This document shows positions 1 to 11,500 of a stretch of 64,000 nt of DNA, piece after piece. The notes under the pieces are model-generated. The model searched no databases. It was not told where the DNA came from and saw only the letters and a program-made list of their open reading frames with translations. Within the stretch, counting starts at the first letter, position 1, and every line of letters starts with the position of its first letter. Location: assembly GCA_004794785.1 (NCBI GenBank), contig SJOL01004581.1, positions 185,336 through 249,335 of the forward strand, given 5' to 3'. A program made the position numbers and the translations under genes. This DNA comes from Opisthorchis felineus. Its lineage: Eukaryota; Platyhelminthes; Trematoda; Opisthorchiida; Opisthorchiidae.

Positions 1-3000
1 TTGGAATTAATACAACTCAAAGTGCCACTCTACACTAGAGAACAGGATAAGGTGGAGGTCGAGGTATTCGGGTGGAAACTAGAAACACTGGAGAAAGACA
101 AGTGATCATCGTACGACCCCATGTTATTGGATGGAAAAACGCAAGTGCAGTTAGCTGCTAGCTCTTCACATTTTGGGAACCGCTCAAACGGTTAAGGTGA
201 GAATTTGCATGCACAAGCTGCAGGTCATTAGAAATCTGCGAGGAATAAAACGTTCAAGAATATTCAGCGGGTCCCTTTTGAAAGAAGTGTCCTATCGAGA
301 TCAGGAAATGCTTCCTTGGAGAGACTGGGATCGTGACCTGTGGAGATAAAGTGCAGCCCATTTCGCGTTGATTAGACATACCATACAAGGAAGCCTCGCA
401 GGCGAATTTTCGGGAACAGCTATTGTCGACCTATAAAAACTGGGGCTGTATTGGGCCATGTATGATAGTAATCTGTCTAGAGATGCATGCGAATATCACA
501 CGCCCCGGGCGAAACCAGCCCCGCAGATCATAATTGCGATGCAAATATCGTTTGTCACCCAATCTAGAGGACCGGTACAGACTCCATATGAAAAAACAAT
601 CCGACTCTAGCAAATTGTATCTCGTTTAGATGAACCGTCCACTGCTGAGCTGTCATAAATATTGTGGAAACGACATTTGATACGAGACTGTCATCAGAAC
701 ACTTTCCGATTTCCACACTTACAAGTAGTTAGTTCCGCACGGCTTGACGATGCCCGACTCTCGAGATGAATGGTTTTAAATGTGTTGAACCTACGTGGGA
801 AGGAAAAACTGCTGTACTACAAGGTGAAAAGTGATCGCATCTCACCTCCACCATTATTCATCCAAACGATGCAACTATCTGGAACGTTTGCAACCTTTGC
901 AGATAAACGGCCACCAGAGCAGCGTGAGTTACTATTCCCTCATCTGAATCCCTAGCGATTCCATAATTTTGCTCGATCTAACACCATACGCAACACGTGG
1001 TGAGTCGTCCCAACTGCCCAGCTGCACTGGTGATACCCCAGTGTTGTTCCACGAATCCCCAGAGGGTTCGAAGGAAGTACCAAGATAACAACCAAGATGT
1101 GAGCGGATGAATGCGCAAGGCCTAGTAGGTATTCGGAATCCAAAATGGAAGTCCGCAAACAGATATCAGGGCGGGTTAACGTAGCATGGGAAAACAAGAT
1201 CCATTGCGGACCCGGGAACGGATACAGAAAGCAAAACCCACATCGTAGAACCCGGATTCTGCTGCTCAGCAAAGTCAGTCTCTCTGGTGAGGTCAGGTGA
1301 GTACATGAGTAGCTGCGCACGTAAAGCAAATGGCAAACTCGCAGGTTGCTGATGAGATAAAGCTGGCTCACGTGACTATCATTATTGAGAAACATACTAT
1401 GATTTGACTAGAGTGAGGAAAGGCTATCCTCTGAAAAACGGTAAGTTAATCTAGTAATCCCTTTGGGACTTTAATTCATCAACCATCATTGTCTGTAGCG
1501 TCGATCTTCATAGAATCCACGAAGTGACCTGGCTGACATCGACCACTCTGGTGCTGTTGAGATCAGCGCCAGTGCCGGAAAAACTGGAATAACTCACTGC
1601 TGCTTGTGAATACCTGCACGGAAGATCACACCACACAGGGCAGCCCCACTATTTCAATGCAAGCACCTTACAGAGCAATATTACCACTCGCACCGACCAT
1701 ACTACCACCTATCAGCCGAGTTACTCCTATCACTTGCAGCCGCGTAACCGTCCGCCCTTTGCTGACACTGCGTTCAACTTGATAATAAGGTTGCGCAGTT
1801 CATCAGAAGCACGAAACTTCATGAACACGCAGATTGTGGCAGACTGGAACCTTCTCAGTCTTTCTTCCTTTCGTTCAAGCACTTCTAAACGACGATATTT
1901 GTCGGAAGTTCACAAATCAGCTGTTGACGATCCGCACGACACCGCGTTTTTCCCTCTCGACTTGTGTACCACCTCTATTCAGAACTTCCAGGAGCGCCGA
2001 ACCAATGAGCAAGAGTTAGGCATGAACAAATGCCCGATCGGGAAAACTGATAGTACACTCAATATACATTGCGAGAACCGCCGTCCGGCTACATTTGGAT
2101 TAGCAATCCATTGGCCGTAGGTATCAGGATCCCAATAAGCTGCGCTGCCAACTACCGTAATGTAATGGAGCACCCGTACACTCCGGACACGTAAAGGAAC
2201 GCGGCGGATTTGGCTCAGAATGTCGATACCGAAATCCAGACTGCGTGGACATAGGGACGTTCCAGGAATCGTAGTCCCTAAAGGCCAAACGTTAAAGTCT
2301 GCAGGAAATTAGTTACACTAGTTCGGCTTTTGAAGTTATTGACGGAAACCAGTATCGCGAAACTTACGCACGATCAGCTAAGGAGGTGACTCCAAGCTCG
2401 AAAACACCCGTAATTCATACACTGAGACACGCCGTTCCTCGAGACTCTTGCGTGGGTAACCATTCTTGATTCGTCAGGTCCCCTGTATCCATGCTCCCTT
2501 TCCTTATAACCTCTATGAGATCAGAGGAGTCATCACCGTATCTACACAGTCTGGTAGAGAACCCGAGCAATTCTGCTGTCGGCTGGAAATGCGCCAGTTT
2601 GAACTAAATTAGGTCGTTGAGAAGTGCCACCATCGTGCAAGTGGAAGGGGCTCTATTCTGCGTGGAAGCTTCTCGGAGCTGTGCTACGACAGACTCAGAA
2701 TTTGTCGCTGAATATGTCAATTCGAAATCTATCTTCCTGTATCAAAACCGCATCAGACTCTGAGCTTGAAGAAAACTGCATTCCCTCCATGTTTACGGAA
2801 AACCGAGTTGAAGCTGGAACAGCGATGAAGGGAATGCAACACACCCCGCGGAGTGCTATTCGGTCAATTCTTTATTGCAAATGATCCCCGACTTCATTCC
2901 TCCGACAAATACACCGAGCGCCAACGTTGAGCACACTTGCTGCTTTCAAATGATGGTACAAAACGCCTTGCTGCATCCCGGCAAAGACCGTAGACGGATC

Positions 3001-4490
3001 CCTGGAGCTGCGACGTGCTTCGTCATTCATTCCGAATGTTGGTCTAGTTCCTACCTGCTGCAGAGGGGTCATATTTCGGTAAGATTCTCCCCCGAGTACG
3101 TTCAGTTTGCAAGTCCACTAAGAAACCGTTCCGGATGATAACAATCAACAGTTATGTTATAACCCGTTTTGTCCTCTTCATTGAGGCCTGAGGTAGTTAG
3201 CTCACTGTCCCTATATGCGGTCATACTGTCCCTATTTGACTGGTTCGTACAAGAACGATCGGAAGTGGACTAGGAAGCAAGAATGGTTCAAGATTTAGGC
3301 ACAACCGACCCGAAAAGTCAACGCGTCCCGAATGACTGAAAAATTCTGTTCTGCTTAAAAAACCAACGAAACGGTCTCTTGTGATGGGCAAGTGATACTC
3401 AAAAAGTCAGTGACAATGTAGCGCTCTATATGCAATCAATTTACAGGTAGACACAAGGTGTCTAACATACCTATGGACAGAAGTAGGCTCGAGAACACTA
3501 CCCTTGTTCGAGGGAATTAATTGGGCAACAAAAGTTCAAAAGGCCTGTGACCAGATCTCCGATGGGCATGTACACCAGTAAAAGCACTATGCAAAGACAA
3601 TAGGTCTAGACAGGAATAGGAAAGCATACCCGCGGGCATTAGGTGGGGAAGGTACATGTACAAGCCGGCGAGCGAGCGCCAGAGGGTGAGCGAAGACCTT
3701 CCTAAATATATGTACAATGATGGAGGTGGAGCCAAATAACCAAAGGCGTAATCAAAATCTCCCCGAGGACTGACAAAAGCGACGTAGTTACGCACGCAGG
3801 CAAGACGATAAGGGGACGCCTGGCGACAAAATTGTAGCGAAGGCCTTTCGTAAACTGGAACAAAATGTGTACAAACGGATCGCCACATGTCAGGAAGAGT
3901 TTACGTGATTTGACGCGCTTGAGTTCGGTAAAACCAACTGGTAGAATAAGCTGATCACTTGTGTATAGGTGAATTCAATCTGGAAGTCAACAAGTCAAAG
4001 ATAGCAAGTAATATTGGGAAGTGAAGATCTATAAAGACAAATCCCACGGTTGCACATCACAATGGCAGACGTGAGGATCGAGCACAGTCTGATAGCAATC
4101 GGCAAGCGTCATTGAGCGACAGTTGAACGGACCGTGGAGGGCGGCACAGGCTTAAAAATTAACAGGGGTCAACAATACAGAATTAAGACGGAGGGTTCGT
4201 TAAAGAAGTGCCTGAAAGCATTCAAATGAGGGGAATTTGGGAAAAAGACCATTTTGATACAGCAGAAACCTATGTATGGAACGTAAATGCGATGAAGGGT
4301 AACGATGAACTGACAAACCAGGCGGGACGGAAAGCGGATATTCTGAAAGAAAATAACCACAGAATCATTGGGTCACTTGGACGAGAAGGCCCGCAGATAT
4401 GGTTGATGAGGCTAAGCTCCGTTGTTGACAATACCCGTGCACTGTGTACAGTGGTGTCATGCATGCTTATTTCCGCTTTCTCTGGAAACA
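1..4490. other. 3' flank of the CBP gene, no gene recognised
   Basis: Several open stretches exist here (for example minus-strand 1395-952 and plus-strand 2624-2884), but none shows a domain, codon pattern or splice context that I recognise. No tRNA-like box pair, LINE motif or long tandem repeat was seen. I treat the stretch as unannotated intergenic DNA downstream of the minus-strand gene. Confidence 0.5.
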
Positions 4491-4534
4491 GTTCCATTCA
4501 TACACAGCCAAAGAGAGGAACAAAAAGCCAATGG

Positions 4535-4540
4535 TTTATT
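4535..4540 (-). terminator. Polyadenylation signal AATAAA of the CBP gene
   Basis: Reading the minus strand, the CBP stop codon TGA (4548-4546) is followed after only 5 nt by AATAAA. Cleavage would normally fall 10-30 nt further, near 4505-4525, giving a 3' UTR of a few tens of bases. No second strong AATAAA was noticed close downstream, but use of this signal is an inference. Confidence 0.6.
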
Positions 4541-4545
4541 ATATA

Positions 4546-5547
4546 TCACTTGATCCCGGCATTCATATTATTGCCAACCCCACTTGGAGGTGCTCCGGGA
4601 TCCAGAAGACCGGAATTGGGATCAGCGTTTGGGTGCGGCCCAGATTGTTGGGGAGTCATGAGTGCGACGACCTGCCGCCCACCGCCGGAGGTGGATATCA
4701 GTTGTGGTTGGGATTGATGTTGGAGCTGCCCAGAAGCACTTGTGTTGGTCAAAATTATGTGAGATTGAACTTGTCCACTGACGGACTGTTGCTGTGGCCG
4801 AAAGTGAACTATGGCGGCCTGAGGAGCGGCATTTTGACGACCAAGTGTTGTAAGTGCAGCACTTGCCGAAGCCACTCGCTGAGTCGACCCAATGACCTGT
4901 TGTGGACCCCCTACAGATAGCATGTTCGCATTAGCAGCAGAGACGAACATGCCCGTTGCCGGTACGTTATTAACGAAAGTGGTATTCCCCTGACCCAGTG
5001 ATGAGGTAGTGCTGTAAAAGTGTTGAACTTGAGGCTGAGACTGGGACGGTACAGTTCTAAATCTCAAAGTAGTCGTGTTCGAAGCAGCTTGGCCAGAATG
5101 TAAGGTGGGGGCGGTCATGACTGGTTGGTGGTTGGCGGTAACGGGAGGCTGTATGGATATCCACTGTACAGGTTGATGAACAACAGTAGATTGCGTTGAA
5201 CCCAACGGAGGTGCGGTTACAACAGGGAGCGAATTGACGTTTGGGTTGGTACTCACCAAGTTTTGAATGTGGTTTCCAGGAATACCACTGTTGTGGTTAG
5301 TAATAGTAGTGACTGCAGGTGACGGTACGATCACAACATTGTTGGACAGCGTGCTCGTGCCTAGAAGAGACTGAGATACATCCGCTAACGTTGAAACAAC
5401 CGGGGCGGAGGGTGCGGTGGATGGAATAGTTGTTACGACCATACGCCGCTGCGCGGTTTGGGCTCTAAGGCCAGCTTGCTTGTTTTGAGAATGCAGAGCG
5501 AAGAATGCTGCATGGTACTCTGGATGGCCCTTGATCCAGTCAATGAA
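4546..5547 (-). CDS. CBP: CBP exon 6: second half of NCBD and C-terminal tail
   Basis: The exon starts after a good acceptor (pyrimidine-rich TTTCTTTCTAG at 5558-5548) and ends at the TGA at 4546. It encodes residues 1753-2085. The first residues, [16 protein letters not shown], align with the second and third helices of the nuclear co-activator binding domain (ILKSNPQLMAAF in mammals), which folds on binding p160 co-activators and IRF3. The remainder is a low-complexity Ser/Thr/Val/Gln/Pro-rich tail with many NN, QQ and TT runs and no second domain. It joins exon 5 in phase 0. Plus-strand open frames over this exon (4208-4717, 4444-4920) are shadows. Confidence 0.88.
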   Translation of the reverse strand, partial: FIDWIKGHPEYHAAFFALHSQNKQAGLRAQTAQRRMVVTTIPSTAPSAPVVSTLADVSQSLLGTSTLSNNVVIVPSPAVTTITNHNSGIPGNHIQNLVSTNPNVNSLPVVTAPPLGSTQSTVVHQPVQWISIQPPVTANHQPVMTAPTLHSGQAASNTTTLRFRTVPSQSQPQVQHFYSTTSSLGQGNTTFVNNVPATGMFVSAANANMLSVGGPQQVIGSTQRVASASAALTTLGRQNAAPQAAIVHFRPQQQSVSGQVQSHIILTNTSASGQLQHQSQPQLISTSGGGRQVVALMTPQQSGPHPNADPNSGLLDPGAPPSGVGNNMNAGIK

Positions 5548-8500
5548 CTAGAAAGAAAATAAGGGGCGGAGATAGACCAAGTGGGCTTGGAGCAAACTGA
5601 AAGCACCTACGTACAACTAATGCAAAGTGTAAGCCGCGACACATAGAGGCAAACCATGCCATTTTTAGCCGGAACCTTTTGCGTAAAACAGAAACACACT
5701 TGGTTAAGAATATGTTGAACAACCGCGTTGGACACAAGGAACATGGTGCAGTGACAGTCACCGTGTAAGTAGAAGACAGTTGAAGTTGCTGCCTTTAATG
5801 CACTGTTTGCCCGGAAGACATGGGTATCAAACGGTAGGATGAAGCATTTCAACTAGCTCTGAAGGATCCTCTGAAGCAAGCTTATAGTAAGCGTTAGTTG
5901 TCAAGTTACACTGCTAACATCAACCATCAGCAAGATTTGACACTTCCCGTGTGATGACTGACAAGAGTTGCCCGGTCTCAAATCTATTTGTGCTCCGAGA
6001 GGCCGACTGCCCCTCGAAAGATAAATCTAAGAGGAAAACGGTGGTCACTTAGGCTGCAGTGCACTTTTTGAGCGGTAGCCGAGCCAGTTGCTCAGAGAAA
6101 GATCGGACCATGGTATTTACCCTGTGATGCTGTTGAATCGACACGAAGACGCACTTTGAACTAAACTTTCCGAGGCGACCACTGGAAACTGATCATACAC
6201 TCCGTTGAAGGAATGAGAAACTAACAATTATATGTTGTTAGGTGCCTCTGTGGAAGTACTAGCAGGATCACTTTATTTAATGGACCTCCGTACTCATCAC
6301 ACATGGGGTCCGTAACCCGAAATGGGATGACCAAAGACGGTTTTGGCTCATGCAGTCATGGCGTACCGCCTAGATCAACATCAAATGGCATCACCAGTTG
6401 ATGAGAATGGTTGAAATGAGCTTCTGGAACGAAAGATCGAGTTTTCAGACTTAGCCTGTGTTGGACAGTTAAGGCATTTAAATAATGAAGGGAACTTTCA
6501 AAGGTATCTAAAAGTAGAGTAGATCTCCCAAAATCTCTACTCAACGGTTTATCGGATGAAGTAGTCAGACTGACGAAAATGGTAAATAAGAAGCACAGTG
6601 AAGAGCAAGTCTCACGTACATCATAAGCGGATGGGTCTGACGCTTCTCTGAACGTATTCGCAGGACGAAATGCCCGCGGAGTTTTTTCAAGTCTTCGTGC
6701 GTGTTCAAACTGACATAGTTATCGAGAAAAACATAGGTTTTATGCACTATGGGACTCAGATGACGATGACTGAGTTACGCGCACACGCACTGGGCAACTT
6801 CACCAAGCAAAAGAAAGACCTAACAACCAAGACATACCCGGCGGTTCTGTTCTTCACTTGAGGCACCCGTGGCTTTGATCAAGTGAATTACGTGACTGAC
6901 GTGGGCTATGTCTTGTGGTCTGGCTCTGGCCGCCATCGCAGCAATTGCAGACGCTTTTTGACTATTAGGCTGATTAACAGTTGCATGACCGGAAGTGGAG
7001 GGAATAGATTGCGTCGGCCCTTGAGAAATTTGCAACGGCTGACAGTTGTTAGCCAGTGAGTAGGGTGTACTTCCTGGAACGGTAGTTGGTAAAGCTGGTC
7101 TGGCGCGCCAATTTCCAGCAGGGACGTTTGAGTTTGCTTGAGGGTGCACCAGTCCGGCTGGCTGTTGGGACTGCTGAACAACAACTCTGGTGCCGGAAGG
7201 AAAAGTCGAGTTACTTGGTAAAGGGCGGGTAGCGGAAAGCGGGCTTCCTTGAGAGAGAGGTGCAACTTGGACAGAACTTCGCTGTTGAAGCTGTGGGCTT
7301 GGCGTATCACCCATTGGGCCAACTACATTTGACGGTTGATGTGCGGTTTGGGTTGTGTGCTGGCTAGCCTGAAATCCAGACGGAGACGCAATTGTGTGTG
7401 GAGGATGAAGGACTTGGCCACTTACCGTGACCGGTGTTGCAGCAGCGGAGTAGGTTGAGGGTGACTGTAGGCCATGGCTCCCTTCGGGAACTGGCTGTAC
7501 ACAAGAGGCGGTCGGTAGGGAAGAAGCATGAGAACTCAACTGTTCAGCCGCTGGAACAGCACCCCTATGCATCGTGGAAATTCTGCGACGGAGTAGCTTA
7601 CTCTGTTGCAGACGCTGTTGCAGCTGTTTTTGTTTGACACGGTATTTGATATTTAAGCAGAAGGGAACTGGACACTTCGACTCGTCACAACAGCGGGCAT
7701 GATGCCACAAGAGTGACAGCAATTGACGACATAGTAAACAACTGTTTGTTGCCTTCTTAACACAGTTGCGCGTGTGGCATAACACACGCTTCATCTGTGT
7801 GCAGGTCTGCATACGACAATTGGCATCGCGGCATTGACACGCATGCAGCAAAGACTTAATGCAACGCTCGATGCTGCTACGGCGATCAGCTGTAGAATTC
7901 GCACCCGAAGGCCGATCAGCTGACTCTTCATTGGCCCCGGAATCTTCATCAATTCCGAGTCCGTATTTCACCATAGGATGAGGATGGTTCTCAGTGGCGT
8001 AACAGCGAGAGCACAGGTCATATTCTTCGCAGTCGTTACAGTGCCATCTGGTTTCGATTTGTGCACCACAGACGTTGCAGTTATACATAAAGCTTTGTCT
8101 CTGTTCCATGTGGAGCTCGTACAACAACACCATTGTGGAATACTTCGCTCGCCGGAGAGAAGAAAACTCCAGGTGACGTTCACGCGCCATTTGGAGAAAA
8201 GCGTCACGACTATCCATTAGCTCGCTGTGTACCGGCTGATCAGGATCAGAGGTGGGAGGAAGAGTCGCTGCGGAATTATGTCGATGCAAACGTATTACGA
8301 AGAATATTTCCTTCAGCTTCTCCATTGTATCGTATACCTTACGGGACAGCTCTTCAGTACCATCAATGGGTCCATCTAGACGTTTTCTCTTGCTTGCAGT
8401 GGAAGTATTTCCTTTCTTGTTACCTTTACGCTTTTTGGCCTTCTTCTTACCACTACGTTTGTCGGGATCACCAGAATAACCTTCACCTGTCAGACCAGTG

Positions 8501-11500
8501 CTGTCAGACTCATCGTCTTCCGCCTCAGCTTGGGCCATTGCTTCTTCCCGTCGTCGTCGATCTTCTTCCTCCTCAAGCTCCTGTCAGGTAACAAAAAATT
8601 GAAAACAGATTACGATACGGTGCAGTTAAACCAATAGGATGCATACATGGCAGAAGAGGGCAATTGTTTCGATAATAATTATTATGAACACTCTAGTTTC
8701 ACTAGCGGACGATAAGATCAACACAGTTGAGATCCTTGTGGCTGAATACAAAGGAAAGTCAGTCAGGTTAAAATCGATCACCTTGAAAATCGAAACCAGG
8801 GCATTATTGTGATGGATGCCAGACACGAGGCGGAGATATAGCTTGGCAGAAAGATACTAAGGTCTCCTGGGATGGGGTCGTGACTATAACAGATATCAAT
8901 AGTCGTAATGCACTACTCATAAGGTTGCTGAAAATTCTTCGACAGCCTGGAAACATCACAAACGAGAGATTCAGCCGGGTTCCAGGTGAGTCTCTCGCAA
9001 AACCAAATTTGTTTGCAAATGAGTGTATTTCGCAGATATCAATAGTGTTTGTTTTGTCACTATTTCAGGTGCGAAGAGTCCTTTGTCTCAGCCCATGTTC
9101 TGCTTGTCACTGCAGGCTTTTAGTTTTCACGGTTGCGCATACGGCTGTCACATACGATGATCGAAAATTATACATAGGAGTTCTTGATTGATTTGGTTTG
9201 GTTTTCGTGCCACTCCACGTTCACCAATTCCTTCCCAGAGGGACCACTTTATACTAGCTGAGAATCTGGTGAATGGGATAGACAGGCAAATCGCCAAACC
9301 AAAAAGTTCCAAAAATTCGGCCTTAGTATTACCTGTAGGCGAATAAAATGTCAACACTGCTTCGTATGACAGTCCATGCTTGTCTGGCTATGGGAAGTCA
9401 GAATATTTGAACGCCAAACTCAGTCTTACCATGTCATTCGGATACACACTCCCGGTACTGACTTACGAGCTTGAGAACTGAAAGTAACACAGAGGGCCTG
9501 GACACACCGCAGTGAATAATGAGAGGTGCCGTAAGTGGAAGGTTTGATGGGGAATGACAGGAGGACAGTAGTGGTTTATCTAATAGCTCAGTGATTGTGT
9601 GAACATCACTTCAGCCAGAACGGAGCAAGTGGGCAAATGACTGCGTTATTAGGAGACAGACGTTCCAAGCCCTCAAACATGAAAGTGAATAACGTTCAGA
9701 CACGTTAAAAAATACTAGAGGAACACTTCACACCACTAATACGATGCCTTAAAGAGCCGATAAAAGGGCTTAAGAATCGACAGAAAACAAGCCACGAGAG
9801 TCATGATTCTATGGTTACAGTAGAAGAGCATGCAGATACCAGGTTCAGCAAAGAGTCGAAAGCAAACGTTCAGTTAGGGCGCTCCTTCGGTGCATATTTA
9901 CGGTTGAAAGGTGGTTAGTAATTGTATTAGAAATGTTCCTAACTGTTTTCACGTGATACGAACCAACACATCATAGCGCCGTAGTAAAAAACTGAAATGT
10001 GACGTTAGGAGCTGACACTGTCTGGCTCCTCGCTAAAGTCTTCTTGAGATAAAACGCGCCAGGCGCCGGGATATAAGTGGAAAATAACCGGGCAGGTATT
10101 TCCGCTACTTTTATATGACGACTGTCTGGTTGCTATTTAACAGTTGGACGATTGGAGATAAGAATCCGAATTCTCACAGTTAACAATAAGTCCACACTTG
10201 AGTAAGAGACGAAAAATAGTTCAACTGTAGTGATATGGGAACTCGTGCCCCGTATAGTCATGTACAATTCGTTTCTGCAGATAGTTGACAAAAACATCCC
10301 AATCGATGCCTTATTTCTAAAATAAGTGGTACTCTAGGCAAACGGCCACTTGGGGTATCCACTGTTGCAAAGAAATACCACTACCGGCCAATGATTACGT
10401 CGGTTTAGCTCCGTTATGAATTTTGAAACAGCGAGCACCAGTAATCAAAAGGTCACACGGTGCTGCAACGGCGAACTCAGAGGAACGCCGTCAAGCTTGT
10501 GTATGATGATTGCGGGGGGGGGGGTCGAAAAGCTACTGAGGCAAGACTCTATACAAGGTAGTCGAACATCGTCGCGGTGGATTTACAAACGACTGGTTCG
10601 TAAAGGCAAGACATGGGAATCTGGTTCTTCTTGCTCAAATGCTGTGTACACAATGCAACAGATATTAGAATGACCTATTTTTATGCCAGCAATTGATGCT
10701 GGACGGATTTGTAAACGCGTGGCACCAGTTCCAAACTCCTGAACGGTAACTCCACGTAAGGTTCTTCGCAAAAGGTGTTCCACTGGTTAAGCCGAATCAA
10801 ATCCCTACATTGTATCTATAAGAACAGTGACCTAGCTCAACAAGAGGACCTGGATTATAAAAAAAGTTTTGAGATGGCAAAAAAGTTCAACAAACAGATG
10901 AACCTGTTGGCGGTAACATACAACACACATGGCTTTGGAACTCAGTAATACTATGACCTAACCTAGATCCTGAAAGTAGTAACACAAAAGCACTTTCGCA
11001 CAAAAACTTACTCCACAAACCATGGACGTGGTATTGAGTTACCAGGCAACAAGCATATTCGTGGCAAAGGGAGTAAATTATGTACGATTGACGTTTGCCA
11101 CTTCATTTTATTTTCCAGGCTGTTTGCACAATGTACACGCAGGTTGATATAGGCATTTTCACTCAAACTCAAACTTTGTCCTATACTATTTCCTCTGTTT
11201 GTTTGCAGCAGCAGAACATAAAGCACTAGTGAGCACTGACATAAACCCAATTATTCCAACTGTCAAAGTTATCCGAATGCACAGGCCTACCCGCCGAGTA
11301 GGCTGCATCTCCTAGGGCATGGATGCTGCTCCACGTCACGTTCAACTGACTCTGTTCAGGAAACTGTCGGTATACACCAGGTACGCCCGGAAGGTAACCG
11401 TTCCATTTACGGAGTGACCCCAACCTGCCACAAAACGTATTTTAACCAGCTGTGCAACGTTTGTTTCCATAGCGTCCCTACGGGCAAATACAGCTATAAA

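Noticed and set aside
952..1395. 147-codon minus-strand open frame
   Set aside because: No recognised domain, no homologous copy in the window, no splice context.
4208..4920. Plus-strand open frames over the CBP last exon
   Set aside because: Shadows of the minus-strand low-complexity coding exon; no motif of their own.
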